Assembly: GCF_019308285.1 (NCBI RefSeq) | Contig: NZ_WWEM01000039.1 | Span: 186,001-250,000 of the forward strand | DNA length: 64,000 bases | Direction: 5' to 3' | From: Flavobacterium quisquiliarum | Lineage (GTDB): Bacteria; Bacteroidota; Bacteroidia; Flavobacteriales; Flavobacteriaceae | Shown here: in pieces, positions 51,325 to 58,957 of the stretch | Layout of the letters: every line of letters begins with the position of its first letter | How positions within the stretch are numbered: the first letter of the stretch is position 1 | Notes under the pieces: generated by a model | The model's input: only the letters and a program-made list of their open reading frames with translations | Told to the model about the DNA's origin: nothing | Databases searched by the model: none | Made by a program: the position numbers and the translations under genes

Positions 51325-52959
51325 ATGAAATTTAAACTTTATATATATTTATTGTTCTTTTCTACTATGATTTTTGCGCAGCAAAAACCAGTAGAAACCA
51401 GCATTGATACTACAAAAAACAAAATTGGTGCAGAGTTTAAACTGACACTTAAAACTGTCGTAAGCTCAAAATCAAAAGTTGAATTTCCAAAACTTAAAAA
51501 TATTGGGCCACTAGAAGTTATTCAATCTTATCCTGTTGATACGGTTAAGAAAGATGACAACTATGAGCTAGTTAAAAAATATGGTTTAACGCAGTTTGAT
51601 TCTGGTCGTTACACGATTCCAAGTGTTAAGATTTTAATTGATAAAAAACCTTTTTATTCTGATTCTCTTAAAGTTGAAGTGGCTAATGTAAAGGTGGACA
51701 CTTTACAGCAAAAAATGTATGATATCAAAGATATTTCTTCTGTAGATGAAGGAATGGGAACTTGGTGGATTTACGTTTTAATTCTTTTAGTTATTATCGG
51801 AATTGGGGCTTTTGTTTATTGGTATGTTAAAAAACGTCAGCTGAAAAAGATTGAAGAAGAAGTTTATAAAACTCCTATTGAAAAAGCGACAAGTTTATTA
51901 AACAACCTTGAGAAAAAAGAATTAGTTCAAAAAGGAGAAATCAAAGAATATTATAGTGAATTAACCGATATCGCCAGAAATTATATCGAAGAAGCCATTC
52001 ACATTCCAGCAATGGAAAGCACCACTTCTGAATTGATTCAAGCCATCAGAACGGCATCGACTCAAAAGAAAATGACTTTGACGCCTGAAACGGTTGAGAA
52101 TTTAGAACGCGTTTTACGTCAGGCCGATTTGGTAAAATTTGCTAAATCAAAACCATTAGATTTTGAAATTACTGATGATAGAAATAAAATTCAAAAAGTA
52201 ATTTTAACGTTGGATAATGCAATTCCAACAGAAGTTCCTGAAGATGTTGAAGATCAATTATTGAATGAAGCGCAAAGACAAAAACAAATACAGGCACAGC
52301 TTTGCAAAAAAAGAAATGCACGAATTGGTTATTCTGTTGCAGCTGTAATCTTATTGTTGTTTGTAACTACAACTTATTTTGTGGTTACTAAAGGTTTCAA
52401 TTATGTAAAAGACAATATAATTGGCCATCCTTCTAAAGAATTATTAGAAGGAGAATGGGTAAAAAGTGCTTACGGAAGTCCCGCTGTTTTGATTGAAACT
52501 CCAAAAGTTTTAAAAAGAATGGATACTGAAAAAGTACTTCCAAAAGAAACGATGGCGTTGATTAAAGAAATGCAGCTATTTGTTTATGGAAGCATGATTG
52601 ACAATTTCTATGTAACCGTTTCTACCGCCAAATTTAAACAGCCAACTGATATCGATTTGGCAAAAGCCCTTGAAGGATCTTTAAAAGTAATGGAAGCTCA
52701 GGGTGCTCAAAATATTATTGTAAAACAAGAAGATTTCCAAACAAACGAAGGCATTCAGGGAGTTAAAGGTTATGGAACAATGTCTATTCTAAATCCGGCA
52801 ACTAAAACAAGTACTAAAGCATATTACGAATTGCTACTTTTCAAACAAGATCAAGGTTTACAGCAAATCCTGATTTTACATGAAGAAGGTGATACTTATG
52901 CAAACGAGATTACCACTCGAATCTTAAATTCTGTTGAACTTCAAAGAGCAAACAACTAA
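51325..52959 (+). CDS. BatD-like membrane protein with extra C-terminal domain
   Basis: The start at 51325 gives a signal peptide MKFKLYIYLLFFSTMIFAQ. The longer frame begins at a TTG in the spacer and is not used. The N-terminal ~150 residues form a beta domain like BatD (FKLTLKTVVSSKSKVEFPKL, QFDSGRYTIPSVKILID). A transmembrane helix (WWIYVLILLVIIGIGAFVYW) is followed by a cytoplasmic helical part (PIEKATSLLNNLEKKELVQK, ITDDRNKIQKVI). A second transmembrane helix and a C-terminal domain with no clear match follow. The stop overlaps the batA start by 1 bp. Confidence 0.75.
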   Translation: MKFKLYIYLLFFSTMIFAQQKPVETSIDTTKNKIGAEFKLTLKTVVSSKSKVEFPKLKNIGPLEVIQSYPVDTVKKDDNYELVKKYGLTQFDSGRYTIPSVKILIDKKPFYSDSLKVEVANVKVDTLQQKMYDIKDISSVDEGMGTWWIYVLILLVIIGIGAFVYWYVKKRQLKKIEEEVYKTPIEKATSLLNNLEKKELVQKGEIKEYYSELTDIARNYIEEAIHIPAMESTTSELIQAIRTASTQKKMTLTPETVENLERVLRQADLVKFAKSKPLDFEITDDRNKIQKVILTLDNAIPTEVPEDVEDQLLNEAQRQKQIQAQLCKKRNARIGYSVAAVILLLFVTTTYFVVTKGFNYVKDNIIGHPSKELLEGEWVKSAYGSPAVLIETPKVLKRMDTEKVLPKETMALIKEMQLFVYGSMIDNFYVTVSTAKFKQPTDIDLAKALEGSLKVMEAQGAQNIIVKQEDFQTNEGIQGVKGYGTMSILNPATKTSTKAYYELLLFKQDQGLQQILILHEEGDTYANEITTRILNSVELQRANN

Positions 52960-53960
52960 TGGGCAATTTCAGTTTTTTAAATCCAGAGTTTCTTTGGTTG
53001 TTTATATTAATTCCGATTGCGATAATCTGGTTTTTATTGAAACGCAACCAGCAGTCGGCTACCTTAAAAATGAGTTCGACGGCAGGATTCCAAAACAGCG
53101 AATCTTTATTGGTTAAATTAAGACCTTGTTTGTATGTTTTCAGAATTTTAGCTTTAAGTTCGCTGATTATTGCACTGGCAAGACCAAGAACTGTAGATAT
53201 CAGCAATCAGACTAAAACAACAAAGGGAATTGATATTGTTATGGCAATTGACGTTTCCGGATCTATGCTGGCAAAAGATTTAAAGCCTAATCGTATGGAA
53301 GCTTTAAAAAGAGTGGCAGCCGATTTCGTTGAAGAAAGACCAAACGACAGAATTGGATTGGTTTTATACGCTTCTGAAGCTTACACCAAAACTCCGGTTA
53401 CCAGTGATAAAGCAATCATTCTAGAAGCTATAAAAGGCATTAAATACGACACCACTCTTCAAGACGGAACTGGAATTGGAATGGGATTGGCAACTGCTGT
53501 AAATCGTTTAAAAGACAGTAAAGCAAAAAGCCGCGTTATTATCTTACTGACTGATGGTGTCAACAACGCAGGGTTTATTGAACCAGAAACTGCAGCCGAT
53601 ATTGCAAAACAATATGGAATAAAAGTATACACAATTGGTCTTGGAACTAACGGAATGGCAGAATCGCCATACGCTTATGCACCAAACGGAGGTTTCTTAT
53701 TCAAAATGCAGAAAGTAGAAATCGACGAAAAACTGATGAAAAATATTGCTCGTAAAACAGATGGAACCTATTTTAGAGCAACCAGCAACGATAAATTAGC
53801 AGAAATATACAACGCAATCAACAAATTAGAAACCACTGAAATTCAGGAATTGAAATTCTATGATTATGATGAAAAATACAGAGCTTTTGTTTTATTTGCA
53901 GGCTTTTTATTATTGCTTGAAGTGGGTTTAAGAAATACAGTATATAGAAGCTTCATTTGA
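52959..53960 (+). CDS. batA: vWA protein BatA
   Basis: The 333-residue inner-membrane protein has two N-terminal transmembrane segments (about residues 9-28 and 57-75) and a C-terminal one (FVLFAGFLLLLEVGLR). The vWA domain between carries a full MIDAS site: DVSGS (Asp98, Ser100, Ser102) and LTDGVNNAGF. The Bat name comes from Bacteroides aerotolerance, where these genes affect tolerance of oxygen stress. The exact function is unknown. It overlaps the upstream stop by 1 bp (TAATG) and is probably translationally coupled to it. Confidence 0.9.
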   Translation: MGNFSFLNPEFLWLFILIPIAIIWFLLKRNQQSATLKMSSTAGFQNSESLLVKLRPCLYVFRILALSSLIIALARPRTVDISNQTKTTKGIDIVMAIDVSGSMLAKDLKPNRMEALKRVAADFVEERPNDRIGLVLYASEAYTKTPVTSDKAIILEAIKGIKYDTTLQDGTGIGMGLATAVNRLKDSKAKSRVIILLTDGVNNAGFIEPETAADIAKQYGIKVYTIGLGTNGMAESPYAYAPNGGFLFKMQKVEIDEKLMKNIARKTDGTYFRATSNDKLAEIYNAINKLETTEIQELKFYDYDEKYRAFVLFAGFLLLLEVGLRNTVYRSFI

Positions 53961-54103
53961 TTTTTTCAAAATCAAAAAATTCCAATTTTAAAATTCCAAA
54001 TAACAAATTGGAATTTGGGATTTTTAGAATTGGAATTTAAAACAAGTTTGGAATTTGGAATTTATCTCAACAGTTATTTGAGATTGGAATTTTAAAAATA
54101 TTT
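53961..54103. repeat. 'TTGGAATTT' word-repeat spacer between batA and batB
   Basis: The spacer is made of many TTGGAATTT/AAATTCCAA words, including AATTCCAAATAACAAATTGG and TTGGAATTTGGGATTTTT, which form several small hairpins. Related to the hairpins at 27839, 43705 and 58643. No coding frame. Confidence 0.65.
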
Positions 54104-55138
54104 ATGGAATTAGACGAAAAAAAATATTTATATCTTTTAATACTTATCCCAATTGTGGTGTGTATTTTCTTTTTCAACATGTATTGGAAAAGAAGAAAAC
54201 AGCTGGAGTTTGGAGATTTGGAAATGGTAAAAAGATTAAGTCCTGAGAAATCAGTTTTTAAACCGGTTTTAAAAATTGTTGTAATTCTTTTGGCACTTAC
54301 CTGCTTGATTATTGGTTTAGTAAATCCGAAAATCGGAACTAAAATGGAAACCGTAAAACGAGAAGGTATTGATATTGTTTTTGCGGTCGACGTTTCTAAA
54401 AGTATGCTTGCCGAAGATGTTGTCCCAAGTCGTTTAGAAAAGAGTAAACAATTGGTTTCTCAGATTATAAACAATCTAGGAAGCGACCGAATCGGAATTG
54501 TGGCCTACGCAGGAAGTGCTTTCCCTGTTTTACCGATAACATCAGATTACAGTGTTGCCAAAATGTTTTTGCAAAGTATGAGTCCGGATATGGTTTCGTC
54601 ACAAGGAACTTCTTTGGATGAAGCCATTCGATTATCAGCTACTTATTTTGATGAAAAAAGCAAAACCAGCAAACTATTAATCCTAATTTCTGATGGGGAA
54701 GATCATTCTGAAGGTGCGACAGCTGCGGCAGAAGAAGCCAATAAAATAGGAATGAAGATTATTACAATTGGTGTTGGAACAGAAAAAGGAGGAACTATTC
54801 CGTTAAAAGAAAATGGTGTTGTAAGAGGATATCAAAAAGATCAAAACGGACAAACTGTAACTACCAAATTAAATCAGGAAGGTTTAAAAACAATTGCCAA
54901 AGCAACTAAAGGTGGTTATGTTTATGGCGGAAGCACCAAAGAAGTTTTAGAATATATAAAAAATGCTTTGAACAATATTCAGAAAACTGAATTTGAAGCT
55001 ACGCAAATGGCAGAATTTCAATCCCAGTTTCAATGGTTTATCGGATTTGCATTTTTACTGCTTTTCCTTGATATTTTCTTATTGGAAAGAAAAACAAACT
55101 GGATCAAAGAGTTGGATTTATTTAACGAAAAGAAATAA
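54104..55138 (+). CDS. batB: vWA protein BatB
   Basis: The 344-residue BatA-like protein has transmembrane segments near residues 9-27 and 55-72 and a C-terminal one (FIGFAFLLLFLDIFLLER). The vWA domain carries DVSKS (Asp96, Ser98, Ser100) and LISDGEDHSEGA. The middle Gly of the BatA motif is Lys here, an acceptable MIDAS variant. The C-terminus has TIGVGTEKGGTIPL. It is immediately upstream of batC with no gap in sequence. The Bat proteins are thought to form a membrane complex with MoxR; that is family knowledge. Confidence 0.9.
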   Translation: MELDEKKYLYLLILIPIVVCIFFFNMYWKRRKQLEFGDLEMVKRLSPEKSVFKPVLKIVVILLALTCLIIGLVNPKIGTKMETVKREGIDIVFAVDVSKSMLAEDVVPSRLEKSKQLVSQIINNLGSDRIGIVAYAGSAFPVLPITSDYSVAKMFLQSMSPDMVSSQGTSLDEAIRLSATYFDEKSKTSKLLILISDGEDHSEGATAAAEEANKIGMKIITIGVGTEKGGTIPLKENGVVRGYQKDQNGQTVTTKLNQEGLKTIAKATKGGYVYGGSTKEVLEYIKNALNNIQKTEFEATQMAEFQSQFQWFIGFAFLLLFLDIFLLERKTNWIKELDLFNEKK

Positions 55139-55177
55139 ATGTTCAGAGTGAAATTCAGAACAGAAAACAAAATTAGA

Positions 55178-55945
55178 ATGAAAAATTTACTTCTTTATAT
55201 TTTACTAACGGTTTCTTTTGCGGTTTCTGCACAAGAGAAAGACAAATCATTGCCTGGAGCCAATGAAGAATATAAACAGAATAAATTTGTTGATGCTGAG
55301 GCAAACTATAGAATTTCGGAATCCAAATTTCCTAAAAGAGCAACAGCGCCATATAATTTAGGAAACACCATTTACAGACAAAATCAGATTTCGGAGGCGA
55401 AATACGCTTACGCGAAAGCAATAAAAAATGCCAAAACAAGACCTGAAAAACATAAAGCTTTTCACAACCTTGGAAATACTTTCATGAAAGAGAAAGATTA
55501 TACGCAGGCAGTTGAAGCTTACAAACAAGCCTTACGTAATGATCCAACAGATGAGGAAACGCGTTACAATTATGCTTACGCCAAACAAAAACTAAAAGAA
55601 AATCCGCCGAAAAACGATAACAAAGACAAAAATAAGGATAAGGACAAAGACAAGGATAAAAACAAAGATAAAGACAAGGACAAAAATAAAGATCAGAACA
55701 AAGACAAGGATAAAAAAGACGACAAAGGCGATAAGGACAAAGACAAAAAAGACGGTAAAAATGATCCTAAGAAAGACGACAAGTCTGACAACCAAGGACA
55801 GCCAAAACCACAGCCAGGCGGAATATCTAAAGAGCGTGTTCAGAATTTATTAGATGCGGTAAACAACGAAGAAAAGAAAATTCAGGATAAAGTTAACGCT
55901 CAAAAAGTAAAAGGAAACCCTAAGAAAACAGAAAAAGACTGGTAA
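55178..55945 (+). CDS. batC: TPR protein BatC
   Basis: The start at 55178 gives a signal peptide MKNLLLYILLTVSFAVSAQ. The frame extends upstream to 55139, directly after batB, so the longer form (268 aa) is possible. Three TPRs cover about residues 27-135 (NEEYKQNKFVDAEANYRISE, PYNLGNTIYRQNQISEAKY, HNLGNTFMKEKDYTQAVEAY). Then comes a strikingly repetitive, charged stretch of KDK/KDKDKD units (about residues 145-205), followed by a helical end (RVQNLLDAVNNEEKKIQDKV). The repeat region is probably disordered. Confidence 0.85.
   Translation: MKNLLLYILLTVSFAVSAQEKDKSLPGANEEYKQNKFVDAEANYRISESKFPKRATAPYNLGNTIYRQNQISEAKYAYAKAIKNAKTRPEKHKAFHNLGNTFMKEKDYTQAVEAYKQALRNDPTDEETRYNYAYAKQKLKENPPKNDNKDKNKDKDKDKDKNKDKDKDKNKDQNKDKDKKDDKGDKDKDKKDGKNDPKKDDKSDNQGQPKPQPGGISKERVQNLLDAVNNEEKKIQDKVNAQKVKGNPKKTEKDW
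55600..55790 (+). repeat. KDK coding repeat in batC
   Basis: Imperfect AAAGACAAG/GATAAA hexamer units code for the Lys-Asp stretch. The tract could expand or contract by slippage. The matching frame on the other strand (an alternating Phe/Val/Ile frame) is a shadow, not a gene. Confidence 0.8.
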
Positions 55946-56034
55946 AATAAGTTGAATCGTTTAATCGTTTTATTTGTTAATTACAAAACGGTTAAACGAT
56001 TAAACAGTTAAAACAAACAACGATTAAACAAGTA
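55946..56034. repeat. 'CGTTTAATCG' word-repeat spacer
   Basis: The 89-bp spacer before batD repeats GTTTAATCG and its complement CGATTAAAC (AATCGTTTAATCGTTTTA, GGTTAAACGATTAAACAG, ACGATTAAAC). A similar style of wording precedes the 51325 gene (AAATCGTTAATC, ACAATCGTTACTC). Confidence 0.55.
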
Positions 56035-57780
56035 ATGAAAAGATATTTAATTCTATTTCTACTCACTTTTCAAGGACTTATGGCTCAGGTGCAATTTGAA
56101 GCCAAAGTCAGCAAAAACACACTTGGATTGAACGAAAGACTTCGTATAGACTTCATCATGAATGTTGACGGGGATAACTTCGAACAACCTGCTTTTGAAG
56201 GATTCAGACTTGTTGCAGGACCAAGTCAGCAAATCAGCCAGTCTTGGATAAACGGAAGAAGTTCTTTTCAAAAAATTTACTCTTATATTTTACAGCCGGA
56301 AAGAAAAGGAGCACTTCTAATTAAACAAGCTGCGATAGAATACAATGGACAAGTTTATAAAACTTCTCCGATAAAAATTACCGTTACCAACGCTGTTGCA
56401 CAAGAAAGAGATCCTAGCGACAGACCTCCTGGATCACCAAACGAATTATTGAATTTGGTTGCCGAAATTTCAAAAACAAACCCGTATTTAAATGAACCAA
56501 TTACAGTCGTTTACAAACTGTATTTCAATAACATTGGTGTTACTGGTTTTAAAGAATTGGCTAAACCAAAATACAATGATTTTTGGAACCAAAATATAGA
56601 CATTAAACAATTGGCCATTGAAGAAGGAACTTTTCAGGGACAGAGATGTTATTATGTCATCTTAAAGAAAACTATTCTATATCCTCAAAAATCAGGAAAA
56701 CTCACAATTGAACCTCTTTCACTCGATATTGGGGTACAATTACCAACAAATCGACGCGATATGTTTGGCCAGATAATTATTACTGAAGACAATAAAATAG
56801 TATCTGCAGGAGCAAAAACCATAAACGTAAGACCACTTCCTGAAAGCACAAAACCAGAAGGTTTTACAGGTGCTGTTGGTAAACTGAACTTTACCGTTAC
56901 ACCATCCAAGACAACACTTAAAAATGGCGAAGGTCTTGATTTAATTGTTAGTGCACAGGGAACTGGAAATATGAAGTTATTTACGCTTCCAAAACCTGTT
57001 GTGCCGAATGCATTGGAAATGTACGATCCTGTTCATGATGAAAGTGTAACCACTTCATTGGCCGGAATGTCTGGAAGAATTTCAGATAAATATACTATCG
57101 TTCCTCAATACAGAGGAAAATATGCGATTAAACCGATGCAATTTTCATATTTCGATTTGAATTCTGGTACTTATAAAACCATAACCTCAAAAGAAATTAT
57201 GGTTGATGTTCTGGACGGACCAACACCGGCAGAGGCAAATACCGGATCTGCTTCTAAAAATGCAACTGCTCAAACGGATCATTTTAAAAACATCAAATCT
57301 AAAACAGTTTTAACAGCTATTGCTAAAAAAGAGTTTTACGGTTCTAATTTATATTTAGGTTTATTATTTGCGCCTTTTATCATCATTCCGCTTATTATTT
57401 TAGCTAAGAAGAAAAAAGAGGCTATCGATAGTGATGTTACTGGAAACAGAATTAGAATGAACAATAAACTGGCGAAAAAGTATTTGTCGCAAGCGAAAAA
57501 ACATCTTAACAATAAAGAACCTTTCTATATCGCATTAGAAAAAGCAATGCATAATTTCTTAAAAGCGAAATTGCATATAGAAACTTCAGAAATGAGTAAA
57601 GACAATATCAGAGAATTATTATTGTCTAGAAATGCTAATGCAGAAACCGTTCAGAATTTTATTGATCTGACTGAAAACTGTGAATTTGCACGTTATGCTC
57701 CGGCATCAAGCGCTTCGATTCAACAGGATTATAACAAAGCGGTGTTGATTATTTCTGAACTAGAAAAACAGATTGTTTAG
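56035..57780 (+). CDS. batD: BatD family protein
   Basis: The 581-residue protein has a signal peptide (MKRYLILFLLTFQGLMAQ). Several immunoglobulin-like beta domains of the BatD type follow: VQFEAKVSKNTLGLNERLRI, AFEGFRLVAGPSQQISQSW, LQPERKGALLIKQAAIEYNG, PITVVYKLYFNNIGVTGF and PSKTTLKNGEGLDLIVSAQG. A transmembrane helix near residues 440-455 (LYLGLLFAPFIIIPLIILA) is followed by a cytoplasmic helical tail. The domain may face the periplasm and bind BatA/BatB. It is part of the Bat operon. Confidence 0.88.
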   Translation: MKRYLILFLLTFQGLMAQVQFEAKVSKNTLGLNERLRIDFIMNVDGDNFEQPAFEGFRLVAGPSQQISQSWINGRSSFQKIYSYILQPERKGALLIKQAAIEYNGQVYKTSPIKITVTNAVAQERDPSDRPPGSPNELLNLVAEISKTNPYLNEPITVVYKLYFNNIGVTGFKELAKPKYNDFWNQNIDIKQLAIEEGTFQGQRCYYVILKKTILYPQKSGKLTIEPLSLDIGVQLPTNRRDMFGQIIITEDNKIVSAGAKTINVRPLPESTKPEGFTGAVGKLNFTVTPSKTTLKNGEGLDLIVSAQGTGNMKLFTLPKPVVPNALEMYDPVHDESVTTSLAGMSGRISDKYTIVPQYRGKYAIKPMQFSYFDLNSGTYKTITSKEIMVDVLDGPTPAEANTGSASKNATAQTDHFKNIKSKTVLTAIAKKEFYGSNLYLGLLFAPFIIIPLIILAKKKKEAIDSDVTGNRIRMNNKLAKKYLSQAKKHLNNKEPFYIALEKAMHNFLKAKLHIETSEMSKDNIRELLLSRNANAETVQNFIDLTENCEFARYAPASSASIQQDYNKAVLIISELEKQIV

Positions 57781-57875
57781 TTTTTTTTTACCGCAAAGTA
57801 CGCTAAGAAAATTGATTTAGATTGCGTCGAATTTAAGTTCGCAAAGTTGAAGATCTTATTACAATATTTTAGAAA
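57781..57875. repeat. 'GCAAAGT' word spacer between batD and batE
   Basis: The spacer carries ACCGCAAAGTACGCTAAGAAA and AAGTTCGCAAAGTTG, words that echo the intergenic element at 2160-2240. No gene or clear hairpin. Confidence 0.5.
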
Positions 57876-58622
57876 ATGAAAAATATACTATATCTCTTTT
57901 TATTCATCTCACAAGTTTTCTTTGCGCAAGGACGCTTTGAAGCAGGAAATGCGTTATACCAAAAAGGGCAATACAAAGAAGCTGTACAGGTTTATGAAAA
58001 CATAGTAAAGGAAGATAAATTACATTCGGCTGAATTGTATTTTAATCTTGGAAACTGTTATTACAAACTAAATCAGGTCGCACCCTCGATTTACAATTAT
58101 GAAAAAGCGTTGGTTTTAAAACCAAATGATCCTGAAACTTTAAACAATTTGAAGTTTGCAAAAAAGCTGACAATTGACGAAATTAAAGAAGTTCCAAAAG
58201 TTGGTTTTGCCAAACTGATTCAGAACTTTACTTCTATTTTTGATTACAATATGTGGGCAAAAATTGCTGTCGCAATAGGTTTTGTCTTTTTACTAAGTTT
58301 CATTGGTTATTACTTTTCAAAAGCGACCATTGCAAAAAGAATCTATTTTGTGGGAATGTTTATTTTTTTAGTTGCTTTTGCGTTAAGCATTTCAGCTGCT
58401 GTATCTGAAAAACGTCATTTTGATAACGATCGTGTTGCCATTGTTTTTTCTGAAATGAGCCAAGTTCGTGCAAAACCTCAAAAGTCTGCAAATGGCATTA
58501 TACTATTGCACGAAGGAGCAAAAGTTTATGTTCTGGAAACTACAGCTGAATGGAAAAAAGTAGAATTAACAGATGGAACACAAGGCTGGATTGAATCTTC
58601 TACAATTAAAGAAGTTAAATAA
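57876..58622 (+). CDS. batE: BatE: TPR and SH3-like domain protein
   Basis: The 248-residue protein has a signal peptide (MKNILYLFLFISQVFFAQG). Two or three TPR units cover about residues 22-95 (GNALYQKGQYKEAVQVYENI, LYFNLGNCYYKLNQVAPSIY, NYEKALVLKPNDPETLNNL). Two transmembrane helices follow near 126-147 and 155-172. A C-terminal bacterial SH3 domain (about 188-246) reads VAIVFSEMSQVRAKPQKSAN, LHEGAKVYVLETTAEWKKVE and GTQGWIESSTI. It closes the Bat operon, with a terminator-like hairpin 20 bp downstream. Confidence 0.9.
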   Translation: MKNILYLFLFISQVFFAQGRFEAGNALYQKGQYKEAVQVYENIVKEDKLHSAELYFNLGNCYYKLNQVAPSIYNYEKALVLKPNDPETLNNLKFAKKLTIDEIKEVPKVGFAKLIQNFTSIFDYNMWAKIAVAIGFVFLLSFIGYYFSKATIAKRIYFVGMFIFLVAFALSISAAVSEKRHFDNDRVAIVFSEMSQVRAKPQKSANGIILLHEGAKVYVLETTAEWKKVELTDGTQGWIESSTIKEVK

Positions 58623-58642
58623 AGTTTTATAATATTTAAATA

Positions 58643-58687
58643 AAGAAATCCCAAATTCCAAAACAACATTGGAATTTGGGATTTCTT
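58643..58687. terminator. CCCAAATTCC hairpin after batE
   Basis: The perfect 18-base arms AAGAAATCCCAAATTCCA / TGGAATTTGGGATTTCTT lie between the convergent batE and vWA lipoprotein genes. It could end both transcripts. Same arm sequence as the hairpin at 43705. Confidence 0.78.
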
Positions 58688-58705
58688 ATTTTTTGGAATT
58701 TCAAA

Positions 58706-58957
58706 TTAATTTACAGCATCAACCAATCGAACAAATTCTGATCTATAACCATCTTCATCATTTTGCAAACCAGATTTTGCCAGTTTTTTAATCTCTGAAC
58801 TTGAAGTGTTAGCAATGTATTTTGACTCACGAAGTTTTAATCCGAACCAGGAAACAGCAGTTGAAAATTTGAAATCAGGAGAACTGTTTTCCAGATTTGT
58901 TTTCTTATCTGCTATTACATTTACTATTTCAATACTTCTATCGCCATCAGGTTTTTA
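58706..58957 (-). pseudogene. Out-of-frame C-terminus (DUF3520-like) of the vWA lipoprotein
   Basis: In the frame offset by one base from the lipoprotein gene, the sequence continues KPDGDRSIEIVNVIADKKTN, then FKFSTAVSWFGLKLRESKYI and DEDGYRSEFVRLVDAVN, ending at a TAA at 58706. This is the ending expected of vWA-DUF3520 (YfbK-like) proteins. The frame switch is explained by a missing base in the T5 run at 58952-58956. With one more T the gene would read YKKPDGDRSIEIV and be 516 codons. Either a real frameshift or a sequencing error. Confidence 0.82.

Noticed and set aside
55592..55795. Minus-strand hydrophobic frame of Phe/Val/Ile repeats
   Set aside because: It is the complement of the Lys-Asp coding repeat in batC and has no independent signal.
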